From an uncultured Roseibium sp. (GTDB taxonomy: Bacteria; Pseudomonadota; Alphaproteobacteria; Rhizobiales; Stappiaceae): a stretch of 64,000 nucleotides of DNA. Position 1 is the first letter of the stretch, and each line of letters opens with the position of its first letter. The stretch lies in contig NZ_OY780958.1 in NCBI RefSeq assembly GCF_963675985.1, positions 4,030,001 through 4,094,000 of the forward strand, read 5' to 3'. The position numbers were made by a program, and so were the translations under genes. Shown piece after piece: positions 8,494-17,067 of this stretch. The notes under the pieces were generated by a model. It did no database searches. It saw only the letters and a program-made list of their open reading frames with translations, and was not told the DNA's origin.

Positions 8494-8534
8494 ATGGCAC
8501 ATATTCTTTCTGTAACGTGAAAGATATGTGCCAT
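8494..8534 (-). terminator. Hairpin downstream of the chemotaxis receptor gene
   Basis: ATGGCACATATTCTTTC (8494-8510) pairs with GAAAGATATGTGCCAT (8519-8534) with one bulged base and a short loop. It lies 20 bases beyond the receptor stop, in the expected place for its terminator. The T-tract is weak on both strands. The rest of 8364-8554 shows no gene. Confidence 0.5.
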
Positions 8535-8554
8535 TCTGTCAGAGATGCCACTCA

Positions 8555-10054
8555 TCATATGGCTCTTGTTTCGCTCAGATAGTCATCGACTTCTGCCCTC
8601 AAAGCTTGAGACTGCTTTGAAAGTTCCTCGGCTGTATCGACAAAGTTTCCAACAGACTTGAGATTGCTTTCGGAAACACTGGCAACATCCGAGATGTTTT
8701 TGGCAACGTCTTTTACCCCGTTCGCAGCTTGATCGACATTGCGGGCGATTTCGCGGGTGGCGCTGTCCTGTTCTTCAATGGCGGAGGCGACGGAAACCGA
8801 GATTTCCTTTACCTTATCGATGGTTTTACCGATACCGTTAATGGCATCAACGGCTTCTTGAGTAGCACTCTGAATCTGAGAAATCTGGTTTACGATGCTC
8901 TCTGTCGCACTCGAGGTCTGATTTGCCAGTTCCTTGACTTCCGATGCCACGATGGCAAAGCCCTTGCCGGCGTCCCCGGCTCTGGCGGCTTCAATGGTTG
9001 CATTGAGGGCCAGAAGATTGGTTTGCTCCGCAATAGCAGTGATCAGCTGGACAACCTCTCCAACTTTGAATGAGGCCTTGGCCAGGCCCTGAATTTTCTG
9101 GTTGGTTTCTTCTGCTTCCCTCGCGGCCCCAGTGGCAATATCGGTCGACTGGGAGATCTGCCCGCTGATCTCGGCGATCGACGCGGACAGCTCTTCGGAA
9201 GCTGCTGCCAATGTTTCGAGATTGTGTGAGGTCTCATTGGCCGCTTGAGACATGGTCTGGCTTTGCTGGTTGGATTGTGTCGCTCCAGCAGCCATTTCCT
9301 GGGCCGATGCCCGGAGAGTGGACGATGCGGAGGACAAAGACCCGACAACATCTGCCACGCTCGTATCGAGTTTCTCAGCCAACGCAAACATGGCTGCCCG
9401 CTTGGTTTCTTCTTGCTGGGCGCGGATTTTGGTTTCTTCCACCAGTTTACCCGCCTCAGCCTGAGCCAGATTCAGCTCCTTCATCGCCTGATGGTTCTCT
9501 GTGAACTGACGATTGATGCGATAGGCCAGCCAGAGCATCGGCCCGCCCACGAGCACAACATATGTGGCATGGATGAGGAAGTGGACCAGCACATATTCAG
9601 CCGTAGGCCAGATATAGAGCGGCAAAAGCACGGAAAAGACCACGTGGTGCACGGTCGCCAGTGCATTGACGATGAAGATTGTGCGCCAGCAGCAATAAAT
9701 GACCAGCACTGCATTCAAAACGAAAAACAGCATGTGGGCATCCAGAACCAGTCCATCCGGCAATCCGCTTGCGCAAAAAACCAGCAGCGCCCAGTCACTG
9801 GTCAGGGCCGCCCCAATGGCAAATCTGGTCGCCGGTCCAATCGGGTCTTTGAGAAACATGAGCGTCGAGACGCCGGCAAGCGCTGCTGCGATCAGAGCCG
9901 TCGTCAGCGCTGGTGCAGACGTATAAGAAGCGACGCCTCCAATGACCAACACCATGAGCCATAGGGCTGCAATGAACGCCTTGCTCGCTATCTGGCGAAG
10001 CTTAACGAGTTCAGGAGCGGTTTCAACGACGGAAGATGGGGAGGTAGCGTGCAT
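8555..10054 (-). CDS. Methyl-accepting chemotaxis protein with six-helix membrane sensor, no HAMP
   Basis: The protein has 499 residues. The N-terminal 190 residues hold about six hydrophobic helices with very short loops, so sensing is probably within or near the membrane rather than by a periplasmic ligand domain. A coiled linker follows, then the cytoplasmic signalling domain with the invariant hairpin tip IAEQTNLLALNATIEAARAG, which binds CheA/CheW. No HAMP domain and no C-terminal CheR-docking pentapeptide are visible. No che genes are nearby, so it would feed a chemotaxis array encoded elsewhere. The stimulus is unknown. Confidence 0.9.
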   Translation of the reverse strand: MHATSPSSVVETAPELVKLRQIASKAFIAALWLMVLVIGGVASYTSAPALTTALIAAALAGVSTLMFLKDPIGPATRFAIGAALTSDWALLVFCASGLPDGLVLDAHMLFFVLNAVLVIYCCWRTIFIVNALATVHHVVFSVLLPLYIWPTAEYVLVHFLIHATYVVLVGGPMLWLAYRINRQFTENHQAMKELNLAQAEAGKLVEETKIRAQQEETKRAAMFALAEKLDTSVADVVGSLSSASSTLRASAQEMAAGATQSNQQSQTMSQAANETSHNLETLAAASEELSASIAEISGQISQSTDIATGAAREAEETNQKIQGLAKASFKVGEVVQLITAIAEQTNLLALNATIEAARAGDAGKGFAIVASEVKELANQTSSATESIVNQISQIQSATQEAVDAINGIGKTIDKVKEISVSVASAIEEQDSATREIARNVDQAANGVKDVAKNISDVASVSESNLKSVGNFVDTAEELSKQSQALRAEVDDYLSETRAI

Positions 10055-10106
10055 TTCTGGCCTCTGGGTAAGCTAGATCAGGATGATGCTGATTTGGTGC
10101 TTTTTG

Positions 10107-10466
10107 TTAAATGTTGCTGCCGTACTTCGTTGATGGTTTCGGATTACAGCCTCCGATACCAAAGGAACCGATGACCGCCCAAGCACCAAGCGCCCGCACC
10201 TTTGCCTGGTAATCCTGCTGCTCAGGCAAAACCATCACGAATGTTCCGTCAAAATCGGATCGTATAAGTTTTGATGCAGGTGTCAGGGCTCTGGTAATTG
10301 CCTGCCGTTCGCTGTCCCAAGGAGATGAAATAACAATAACCGGGGCATCTTCGGCAAAGCTGAACAAGGTCAGATAGCCAACAACCAGAAAGCCCGCGAG
10401 ACTGATTAAGGCAAATGGTACGTAGGTGGAGATTGTAATCTCCGGGGCATCTTGAGGATTCTGCAT
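10107..10466 (-). CDS. Hypothetical single-pass membrane protein
   Basis: An unrecognised protein of 119 residues from the ATG at 10466; a TTG at 10553 would add 29 residues. It has one clear membrane helix (YVPFALISLAGFLVVGYLTLF). After it comes an extracytoplasmic or cytoplasmic domain with a short VIVISSPWDSERQAI strand and a glycine-rich end (GAWAVIGSFGIGGC) that could be a second hydrophobic segment. No strong ribosome site is visible for either start. It lies just upstream of the chemotaxis receptor on the same strand. Confidence 0.5.
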   Translation of the reverse strand: MQNPQDAPEITISTYVPFALISLAGFLVVGYLTLFSFAEDAPVIVISSPWDSERQAITRALTPASKLIRSDFDGTFVMVLPEQQDYQAKVRALGAWAVIGSFGIGGCNPKPSTKYGSNI

Positions 10467-11046
10467 TGTCAATTTTTCTAATATTGCCACATCAGAGAGA
10501 CAAACCAGCCTAAGCAACTGCGGTTCTTTTTTGAACTTTACGTAATTGAGCAATAATATAATCTTTTTAATGAGGGCTTAATTTACCTAAAGACAGCGTC
10601 GGCGCCATATGGAAAAGGCGGACATGAACGTCAGCAGAAACCCCGGAAGTTCTCCAGCGCGGGACGATCCAAAGACGGGGAACACGTCAATAGCCACGGG
10701 AGTTGTGACGTAATAGACGGACTGAGAAAAAGGCTCACGCAACTGCGCCCGCCCACACCGTAGCGTTACGAAGAGTGAGCAGCGTTGCATATCGCTCTGT
10801 CCCCAGTCCGCAGCCGCCTTCAGATCCAACGTGTCATATTCAGAGCAGGCGCTGTCCGGGTGGTCTCGAGTCACGGTGTCACCACCGCCCATCTATAATC
10901 TCTATCCGGCCGCCACCGCCGTGGCCCACCGGCCTCAATTCCGAGCCCGATGCTCCGGTGCGGTAGGAACCGGAGGTCTGTAAGTCCATCCTTTCCCGCC
11001 ACTGGATCGCACGCTAAGTTTCGGCAACGGCAACAAGGGACCATCG
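10467..11046. other. Intergenic stretch with no supported gene
   Basis: No convincing gene is seen. A minus-strand frame at 10587-10892 has a short run (GDT, then YDTLDL, DW and a Cys) reminiscent of the end of the LprI-like protein at 20432-21154. It lacks a signal peptide and the rest of the family, so at most it is a decayed fragment. The last part is presumably the promoter of the LysR gene at 11047. Confidence 0.4.
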
Positions 11047-11955
11047 ATGAAACAACTGCCTTCGACGGCCGGGCTGCTCGCGTTCGAGGCCGTCGCCCGG
11101 CACTTGAGCTTTCGGCGTGCGGCGACGGAATTGAACATTACGCAAGGCGCTGTCAGCCAGCGGATCAAGACGCTGGAGACGGTGCTGTGCCAGCCGCTGT
11201 TCCACCGCAACGGCAATGTGGTTGCGCTGACCTCGGAAGGCCTGGAGTTTCTGCCCAACGCGCGCGCCATCCTGCGCGACATCTTCAACGCCACCGACCG
11301 GCTCGTCCACAAGGACAGCACCAGCGTTTTGACGATCGGCTGCATCAGCACCTTCGCGATTAAATGCCTGATTCCCGCGATCGGGGACTTCACGGACGAA
11401 AACCCGGAGATCGAAGTCCGTATCCGCACGCCGGTGCCGTTCGAAAAGTCCAATTTTTTCGATTATGACCTGACGATCCAGTACGGCTTCGCGGACCGGT
11501 GGCCTTCCATGATCGTGACCGGTCTGGGCGAGGAGGAACTGTTTCCCGTCTGCAGTCCGGACTACCTGCGCAGGACAGACCTCGGGTCGGACGTGAAGGC
11601 GTTGGCGCAAACCACCATCATCCGCACGTCTTCGCCGCTGCTCTACCAGGATGAGTGGCCGCTGTGGCTGGACAGCGCCGGCCAGCCGCGCCTGACGTTC
11701 CAGCGCGAACTGAACTGCGACTTTCTTTATCCGACCTACGAGGCGGCCATACGCGGCCTGGGCGTCGCGATGGGCCGGACCGCCGTGGTCGAAAACGACA
11801 TTGCGGCGGGGCTTCTGGTCGAGCCGTTCTCGATCCGGATCGAGTCCGCACTCGGCTACCATCTCGTCGTGTCGCCGGAGCGGGCGCAGACAGAGAAGGT
11901 TCGGCGCTTCTGCGACTGGGCGCGCGTCCACCTGCACACCGGCCAGCCTCGATAA
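11047..11955 (+). CDS. LysR-family transcriptional regulator, GcvA-like
   Basis: The protein has 302 residues. An N-terminal winged helix (LLAFEAVARHLSFRRAATELNITQGAVSQRIKTLE, residues 10-44) is followed by a type-2 periplasmic-binding-like effector domain. It is in the GcvA/AmpR subgroup judged by the opening LPSTAGLLAFEAVARHLSF. It converges with the dctM gene, only 13 bases separating the stops, at the distal end of the TRAP/carboxylase operon. It is the nearest candidate regulator of that operon, though it does not sit beside the operon promoter. The ligand is unknown. Confidence 0.88.
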   Translation: MKQLPSTAGLLAFEAVARHLSFRRAATELNITQGAVSQRIKTLETVLCQPLFHRNGNVVALTSEGLEFLPNARAILRDIFNATDRLVHKDSTSVLTIGCISTFAIKCLIPAIGDFTDENPEIEVRIRTPVPFEKSNFFDYDLTIQYGFADRWPSMIVTGLGEEELFPVCSPDYLRRTDLGSDVKALAQTTIIRTSSPLLYQDEWPLWLDSAGQPRLTFQRELNCDFLYPTYEAAIRGLGVAMGRTAVVENDIAAGLLVEPFSIRIESALGYHLVVSPERAQTEKVRRFCDWARVHLHTGQPR

Positions 11956-11968
11956 ACCGGGAAAGGCT

Positions 11969-13312
11969 CTAGAACGCCGAGTGCGGCAGCCAGAGCGAGA
12001 TCGCCGGGAATAGCAGAAGCAGGGCCAGGACGACGATATCGAGCACGAGGAACGCACTCGCGCCCTTGAAGATCCGGCCGAGGGTCACCTGGCCCGGCGT
12101 GACGGCCTTAATGACGAAGATATTGAGGCCGATCGGCGGGGTGATCAGGCCGATTTCCAGAAGCTTGATGACGATGACGCCGAACCAGATGAGATCGACG
12201 CCGTAGCCCATCATGACCGGCACGGTGAACGGCAGCGTCAGGACGAGGATGCCGATGGAGTCGAGGAACATGCCCAAGAGCAGATAGAAAACGACGAAGC
12301 CGAGAATGACGACCGTCACCGACGCCTGCTGCGCCTGAAGCCACTCCAGCGCGATCGGCGTGATCCGCGTCAGGGAGATGAAGCTGGTGAACAGCTTCGC
12401 CGCCAGCGAGATGAAGAAGATCATCGTCGTTTGCCGGACCGTTTCCTCACCGGCTGCGATCAGGGCCTTGAAGGTCAGCCGGCCACGCGCGAAGCCGATG
12501 AGCGTAGCGACGACGGCGCTGACCGCGGCCGCCTCGGTCGGCGTGAAGATGCCGAGGTAAATGCCACCGACGACGACAACCAGAAGCACCAGCGTCGGCC
12601 ACAGGCCGGCAATCGCCGCGCGCCGCTCCTCAGCGGTCACGTCCATCTGCAGCCGGGGCGTATGGGTCGGATACAGCCGCGACCACACGAAGACGGTGAT
12701 CAGATAGCCCGCAAGCGACAACAATCCCGGGAGCGCACCGGCGAGGAACAGCATCTTGACCGACTGCTCGGTGAAGATGGCGTAGATCACGAACAAAAGG
12801 CTCGGCGGGATCAGGGAACCGAGGGTTCCGCCCGCCGCGACAGCCCCGGAGGCGAGCCTCGGATCATAGCCGAATTTCAGCATTTCCGGCACCGCGATCC
12901 GGCCCATGGCCGCGGCGCAGGCGACACTGGACCCGGTGATGGCGGAAAAGCCGGCGCAGCCGGTGACGGAAGCCATGGCGAGGCCGCCAGGCAGACGGCG
13001 CAAAAGCACGCGCAGAGCGTAGTAAAGGTCCGTCGTGATCCCGCCCTGATAGGCGATATGGCCGAGCGCGATGAACAGCGGGATCATGCTCAGCGGATAG
13101 TTGTGCACGAAGGAATAGGTATCGGCACTGATCAGAGACAGGGTCGGACGCAAGGCGCCGACAAGGTCCGGCGCACTTCCCGGCCGCCAGCCGAAGAAGA
13201 GGATGAGCCCGACACAGGCGGACAGGCCAAGGCAATAGCCGATCGGTACGCGGAGCACCAGCAACAGCAAGGCTGCAACCAGAATGACACTGGCGAGCGT
13301 TACAGGGTCCAT
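11969..13312 (-). CDS. dctM: TRAP transporter large permease subunit
   Basis: A 447-residue, strongly hydrophobic protein of the DctM family with about 12 membrane segments and the conserved block GYDPRLASGAVAAGGTLGSLIPPS. It forms the sodium-driven transport channel of a tripartite ATP-independent periplasmic importer together with the small permease upstream. It is the last gene of the eight-gene minus-strand operon that starts at 19953. The substrate is unknown; it is presumably an organic acid handled by the carboxylase and M29-like enzymes of the same operon. Confidence 0.93.
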   Translation of the reverse strand: MDPVTLASVILVAALLLLVLRVPIGYCLGLSACVGLILFFGWRPGSAPDLVGALRPTLSLISADTYSFVHNYPLSMIPLFIALGHIAYQGGITTDLYYALRVLLRRLPGGLAMASVTGCAGFSAITGSSVACAAAMGRIAVPEMLKFGYDPRLASGAVAAGGTLGSLIPPSLLFVIYAIFTEQSVKMLFLAGALPGLLSLAGYLITVFVWSRLYPTHTPRLQMDVTAEERRAAIAGLWPTLVLLVVVVGGIYLGIFTPTEAAAVSAVVATLIGFARGRLTFKALIAAGEETVRQTTMIFFISLAAKLFTSFISLTRITPIALEWLQAQQASVTVVILGFVVFYLLLGMFLDSIGILVLTLPFTVPVMMGYGVDLIWFGVIVIKLLEIGLITPPIGLNIFVIKAVTPGQVTLGRIFKGASAFLVLDIVVLALLLLFPAISLWLPHSAF

Positions 13313-13391
13313 GATCCGGCCCTCCGTCTATTCAGAAATGAACCGTAGGCGTGCATGTGTCTTTCCATGAGCCCGGACAGCGTTATCCGTT

Positions 13392-13931
13392 TCAAGGCCT
13401 CGTTCCGGCTGCCCCGCCGTTCAGCATCCGGCGCGTATCGGTCGCCAGAAGGACGAGAAGACGGAAGATGAACAGGCCGATCGCGAATACGAAGATGCCC
13501 TCACCCGGCCACATGCGAATGTGCAGGATGCCGTTGTAGTAATCCTGGGTTTCCCAGCTATCGAGGAAAGAGCGCAAAGCTGCCCAGAACAGAAAAAGGC
13601 CGAACGCGATGCCGACGAGATGGGCGAGGATGGAAAGCGCCACGGCTCCCCGGCCCTGCAGTCTGCTGGTGAACAGTTCGACCGCGATGTGCCCGCGAAG
13701 CGCCGTCACCACGCCGATGGGAAGCAGAATGACCGGCACCATGAGCTCCTGCACGAGCAGGACATCGTCGGGAACGATCGACCGTCCGAGCCAGCGGCTC
13801 ACCACATTGACCGTGATGAGCACGCCCATCGCAAACAAACACACCACCGCCAGCGATACGAGGAGACGCTCGGCGCGAGGAAGGCGGCTGGCGCCGCCTT
13901 CCTCGTTTTCGGTGTCCGTTACCGGGTCCAT
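13392..13931 (-). CDS. dctQ: TRAP transporter small permease subunit
   Basis: The protein has 179 residues and four hydrophobic helices. It carries the DctQ signature around residues 45-90 (VNVVSRWLGRSIVPDDVLLVQELMV, then GVVTALRGHIAVEL). It partners the large permease encoded next. The start overlaps the end of the binding-protein gene by 13 bases, which fits translational coupling. Confidence 0.9.
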   Translation of the reverse strand: MDPVTDTENEEGGASRLPRAERLLVSLAVVCLFAMGVLITVNVVSRWLGRSIVPDDVLLVQELMVPVILLPIGVVTALRGHIAVELFTSRLQGRGAVALSILAHLVGIAFGLFLFWAALRSFLDSWETQDYYNGILHIRMWPGEGIFVFAIGLFIFRLLVLLATDTRRMLNGGAAGTRP

Positions 13932-14977
13932 GGATATCCGGAGTCCTTCTGTTCTTTCGCGTACTTGCCAATGAGTTCGCGGTAGTCGGACAGCAGGGCC
14001 TCGGAGTCAACACCCTCTTCCTTGGCGGCCGAAACCCAGGCGTCGATGGCCGTGGCACTGGCTTCAATCAACGTCTTTTCATCAGCCGGCGACAGGGTCG
14101 TGACCGTGATTTTCTTGCCGTCGATGCCATCGACCATCCTGGATTTCGCGGTCGTGTCCGTCTCGATCATCTTTTGCGCGAGATAGTCTTCGAAGTCGGA
14201 AGAGACCTCGTCCAGCACCTGGCGCTGCTTGTCGGACAACGAGGCATAGGTGCGGTCGTTGATCGCCACGCCGAAGGACATGTTCTGGCCCCAGTTCAGC
14301 TCGAGCACGTGCTGCGCGACTTCGTACTGCTTGTAGGCGAGCATCGAGTAATAATAATTCTGGTTACAGTCGATCAGGCCGGAATCGAGCGCCTGATAGA
14401 CGTCCGCCTGGCTCATGCCGACCACGTCGACGCCCAGGCTGCGCAGCGTATCGCCATAGGGGCCGGAGGCGCGCACCTTGGCGTCCTTGAGCTGATCGAG
14501 ACTGGTAATCTCCTCATTGCAGATGAGCTGAATCGGCCCGGTGCTGTAGTTCGTCAGGTAACGAACGTTTGCCTTCGCGAATTCCTGCTTCATCGTCTCG
14601 TTTTCGGTCGAAAGCGCGTACATGGAGCGCAGGCCGACCCAGATGTCGCTGTTGTTGACCGGAAGGTCACCGATATTGTAGGCGCGCATCTCGCGCGGCG
14701 TGAAGAAGCCGATGACGGTCCCGAGATCGGCCACCCCGTCGCCGACACCTTTCAGCGTTGCCTTGCCGCCGAGCAGCGATCCGCCCCAGAAAAACTGGAT
14801 CTCCAGGTCGCCGGCAGACCGTTCCTTGATCTGATCGGCATACCATTGCAACGCCTCCGCACGCGCGCCGCGGTTCGGCCCGTAGTCGGAAAACCGGAGC
14901 GTCGTGGCGCTGGCGGCTGCCATTCCGGCGACCAGGCATCCGCAGGTCAATGCGGCAAGCTTCATCATTCGAGACAT
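13919..14977 (-). CDS. dctP: TRAP transporter periplasmic substrate-binding protein
   Basis: The mature protein has about 330 residues after a signal peptide (MSRMMKLAALTCGCLVAGMAAASA). The ATG at 14977 is chosen because GGGAGGA lies seven bases upstream; the ATG at 14983 touches that site. DctP-family features include the LRFSDYGPNRGARAEALQWYADQI opening strand and helix and the VRASGPYGDTLRSLGVDVVGM block. The conserved arginine of that block usually pairs with a substrate carboxylate. It lies 63 bases after the carboxyltransferase gene in the same operon. Confidence 0.92.
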   Translation of the reverse strand: MSRMMKLAALTCGCLVAGMAAASATTLRFSDYGPNRGARAEALQWYADQIKERSAGDLEIQFFWGGSLLGGKATLKGVGDGVADLGTVIGFFTPREMRAYNIGDLPVNNSDIWVGLRSMYALSTENETMKQEFAKANVRYLTNYSTGPIQLICNEEITSLDQLKDAKVRASGPYGDTLRSLGVDVVGMSQADVYQALDSGLIDCNQNYYYSMLAYKQYEVAQHVLELNWGQNMSFGVAINDRTYASLSDKQRQVLDEVSSDFEDYLAQKMIETDTTAKSRMVDGIDGKKITVTTLSPADEKTLIEASATAIDAWVSAAKEEGVDSEALLSDYRELIGKYAKEQKDSGYPWTR

Positions 14978-15040
14978 TGTCATTCCTCCCATATTTTGAC
15001 GCCTCCCGCGCCATTTCAAAACTTCCGGGCGACGGCCGGA

Positions 15041-16525
15041 TTACACGGCCGCCGGTGAGCCGTCATTAGAAAGCGACAGCCGCAGGGCTCCGCGCTCGAT
15101 CTCAAGGCTCGTTATGTCATCCCGCTTCATCAGTTCACTCGTGAGCGCAGCTACCGGGTGCAACCTGGGCTTCCGCACGATCGGCTTGCGGTTCGCCTTG
15201 AAGTCCCGGTACGCCGCAGGATGCAGGAACAGGAAGAGCAGCAGGTCCTCATCCGACTCGAACGGGCCGTGCTCCGCACGGATCTTCGGCAGCACAGGTT
15301 CGTCGAGCCCCTCGAGCGGGTCGATCGGTGGCGCATCGCCGACCAGCCGATCCTTTACGTCCGGATCGAGCGGCGCGATCGGTTCGCCGAAGGCCCCGCG
15401 CGCATAAAGCTGGAGCGCCTCGGGCGGGCTCGCATACCGTTCTCCCTGCATGACGTTCATCAGCGACTGAACCCCCACGAACTGCGAGAAGGGCGTCGAC
15501 ATGTGCGGATAACCGAGTTCCTCACGAACGCGGCGGGCTTCTTCCAGAACCTGCGGCAGTAGATGCCCCATGTCGCGATCATGCAGCTGCTTGACGAGGT
15601 TCGAGATCATCCCGCCGGGAATCTGATGGCCGACATACCGCTGGTGATAGGCCGGATCGAACGGCCGTTCCTCGGGCACTTCCTTGCCTTCCTGGTGGGC
15701 GACCCAATAGAACCAGTCGTCGATCTCGCGCACACGATCCTCATCGACATCGACCGTGCGGCCTTCTTCGCGCGCCATCTCGATAATGTCCAGGGTGGCC
15801 GGCAGGGCGGCGCCCCACGCCAGCGGACGAGAGGCGGTCCAGAGAACGTCGACGCCGGCGCGAATAGCCTCGCGGCAGGAGTCGCGACCGAGGCCCGTTG
15901 CCGTATGGCAATGGAAATGCAGTTCGAGGTCGCCGATCGCGGCCCGCACCGCCTGCAACGAACTGCGCGCGCGTTCCGGCAGCATGACGCCGGCCGAATC
16001 CGACAGCACAAGCGCGTTCACGCCGCGATCTGCGAATTCCTTTGCCTTTCCGGCAAGATAGGCATCGGTGTGCGCCGGGCTTTCGTTGAAGCCGACAAAG
16101 CCCTTCACCTCGAAGCCGAGCCGCAGGCCCTCCGCCAGAAGGTGGTCCATGTTCCGCAGGTCGTTGAGGCCGTCAAAAAGCTTGAAGCTGGTCACGCCAT
16201 TACGCTGAAGAACCTCCAGAAAGAGCGTCTGGACATCGTAGGGCTGAGCGCGCCAGCCCCAGAGGTTGCGCGCGCGCACCAGCACGTCGAACCCGGTCCG
16301 GGGAGCTTCACGGCGCAATAGCCGCATACGTTCCCACGGATCTTCATAAAGATACATCGCCGCGGTTTCGAAACTGACGCCGGCGGCGACGCAGATCGTA
16401 TCAAATCGCGCTTCGTCCATCACCGATGCGATCGGCAGCATGGATTCGGTGCGCATGCGCGTCGCCCAGAGCGATTGCTGGGCATTGCGCAAGGTTTCGT
16501 CGAGGATGCCGAGACGCTTCACCAT
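15041..16525 (-). CDS. PycB/OadA-like carboxyltransferase with altered catalytic residues
   Basis: The 494 residues from the ATG at 16525 align by eye with the carboxyltransferase domain of pyruvate carboxylase and oxaloacetate decarboxylase. The matching blocks are ILDETLRNAQQSLWATRMRT, LYEDPWERMR, FKLFDGLNDLRNM, HFHCHTATG and HQIPGGMISNL. Two residues normally essential are changed. The metal-ligand Asp of RDAHQS is Asn14 here, and the carboxylated Lys of KDMAG is Ser175 (SDSAG). The metal His pair (His205, His207), the Gln after the first motif and the pyruvate-site Arg are kept. It sits with its own biotin carrier and biotin carboxylase, so a transcarboxylation with an unknown acceptor is likely, but not a standard pyruvate one. 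Confidence 0.85.
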   Translation of the reverse strand: MVKRLGILDETLRNAQQSLWATRMRTESMLPIASVMDEARFDTICVAAGVSFETAAMYLYEDPWERMRLLRREAPRTGFDVLVRARNLWGWRAQPYDVQTLFLEVLQRNGVTSFKLFDGLNDLRNMDHLLAEGLRLGFEVKGFVGFNESPAHTDAYLAGKAKEFADRGVNALVLSDSAGVMLPERARSSLQAVRAAIGDLELHFHCHTATGLGRDSCREAIRAGVDVLWTASRPLAWGAALPATLDIIEMAREEGRTVDVDEDRVREIDDWFYWVAHQEGKEVPEERPFDPAYHQRYVGHQIPGGMISNLVKQLHDRDMGHLLPQVLEEARRVREELGYPHMSTPFSQFVGVQSLMNVMQGERYASPPEALQLYARGAFGEPIAPLDPDVKDRLVGDAPPIDPLEGLDEPVLPKIRAEHGPFESDEDLLLFLFLHPAAYRDFKANRKPIVRKPRLHPVAALTSELMKRDDITSLEIERGALRLSLSNDGSPAAV

Positions 16526-16533
16526 CAGTTCCC

Positions 16534-17067
16534 TTACTTGTTTCCGTTCGACTCGTCGGCCGGTTCGATCCACATGATCAGCCCGTCCTTCTCGACAAGT
16601 TCCTCGTTGGCGACCGCGATTGCGCGGACAGTCCCGGCGAAGGGCGCCCGGATGGCGGTGAAGAGCTTCATGACTTCCACCGATCCGAGTTGATCGGCCT
16701 TGCCGACCGTCGTGCCCACGTCCACAAACGGCGGCGCACCCGGAGAAGGCGCGGCGTAGAACGTGCCCGCCATTGGTGAGCGAACGGCCCACGAATCGGG
16801 GAAATCTCCGGCCTGCGCTGCAGACGTTTGCCCAGCCGACGGGCTCGTTGTCTCTACAGCCTGTTTTGCTTCCGCCGACGCCGGAGCGGCACTTTCGGTC
16901 TTGGCCGAAAGTGCGCCCGGCGCTTCGGCGGGTGCGGCGCCGGAGGGGGACGCCGCACGGCTCACTGCGAGCTTGGTTCCCTCGAACTCGACTTCAAACC
17001 GCGAGAACGGTCCGGAATCGATGAGGCGGAGGATCGTCAGGACATCCTGATAGGTCAGTTGTTGCAT
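16534..17067 (-). CDS. accB: Biotin carboxyl carrier protein
   Basis: A 177-residue AccB-like protein from the ATG at 17067. It has an N-terminal helix with LTILRLIDSGPFSRFEVEFEGTK, an Ala/Pro-rich flexible linker (residues 45-95) and a C-terminal biotinyl domain whose attachment site reads VEVMKLF. The Lys is the biotin site; the usual next Met is Leu. It carries carboxybiotin between the biotin carboxylase and the carboxyltransferase encoded on either side. Its start overlaps the biotin carboxylase gene by 13 bases. It is probably dedicated to this operon rather than to fatty-acid synthesis. Confidence 0.88.
   Translation of the reverse strand: MQQLTYQDVLTILRLIDSGPFSRFEVEFEGTKLAVSRAASPSGAAPAEAPGALSAKTESAAPASAEAKQAVETTSPSAGQTSAAQAGDFPDSWAVRSPMAGTFYAAPSPGAPPFVDVGTTVGKADQLGSVEVMKLFTAIRAPFAGTVRAIAVANEELVEKDGLIMWIEPADESNGNK

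Noticed and set aside
10587..10892. 101-codon minus-strand frame resembling the end of an LprI-like protein
   Set aside because: Only a short run of similarity, no signal peptide and no ribosome site; too weak to call a gene or a pseudogene.
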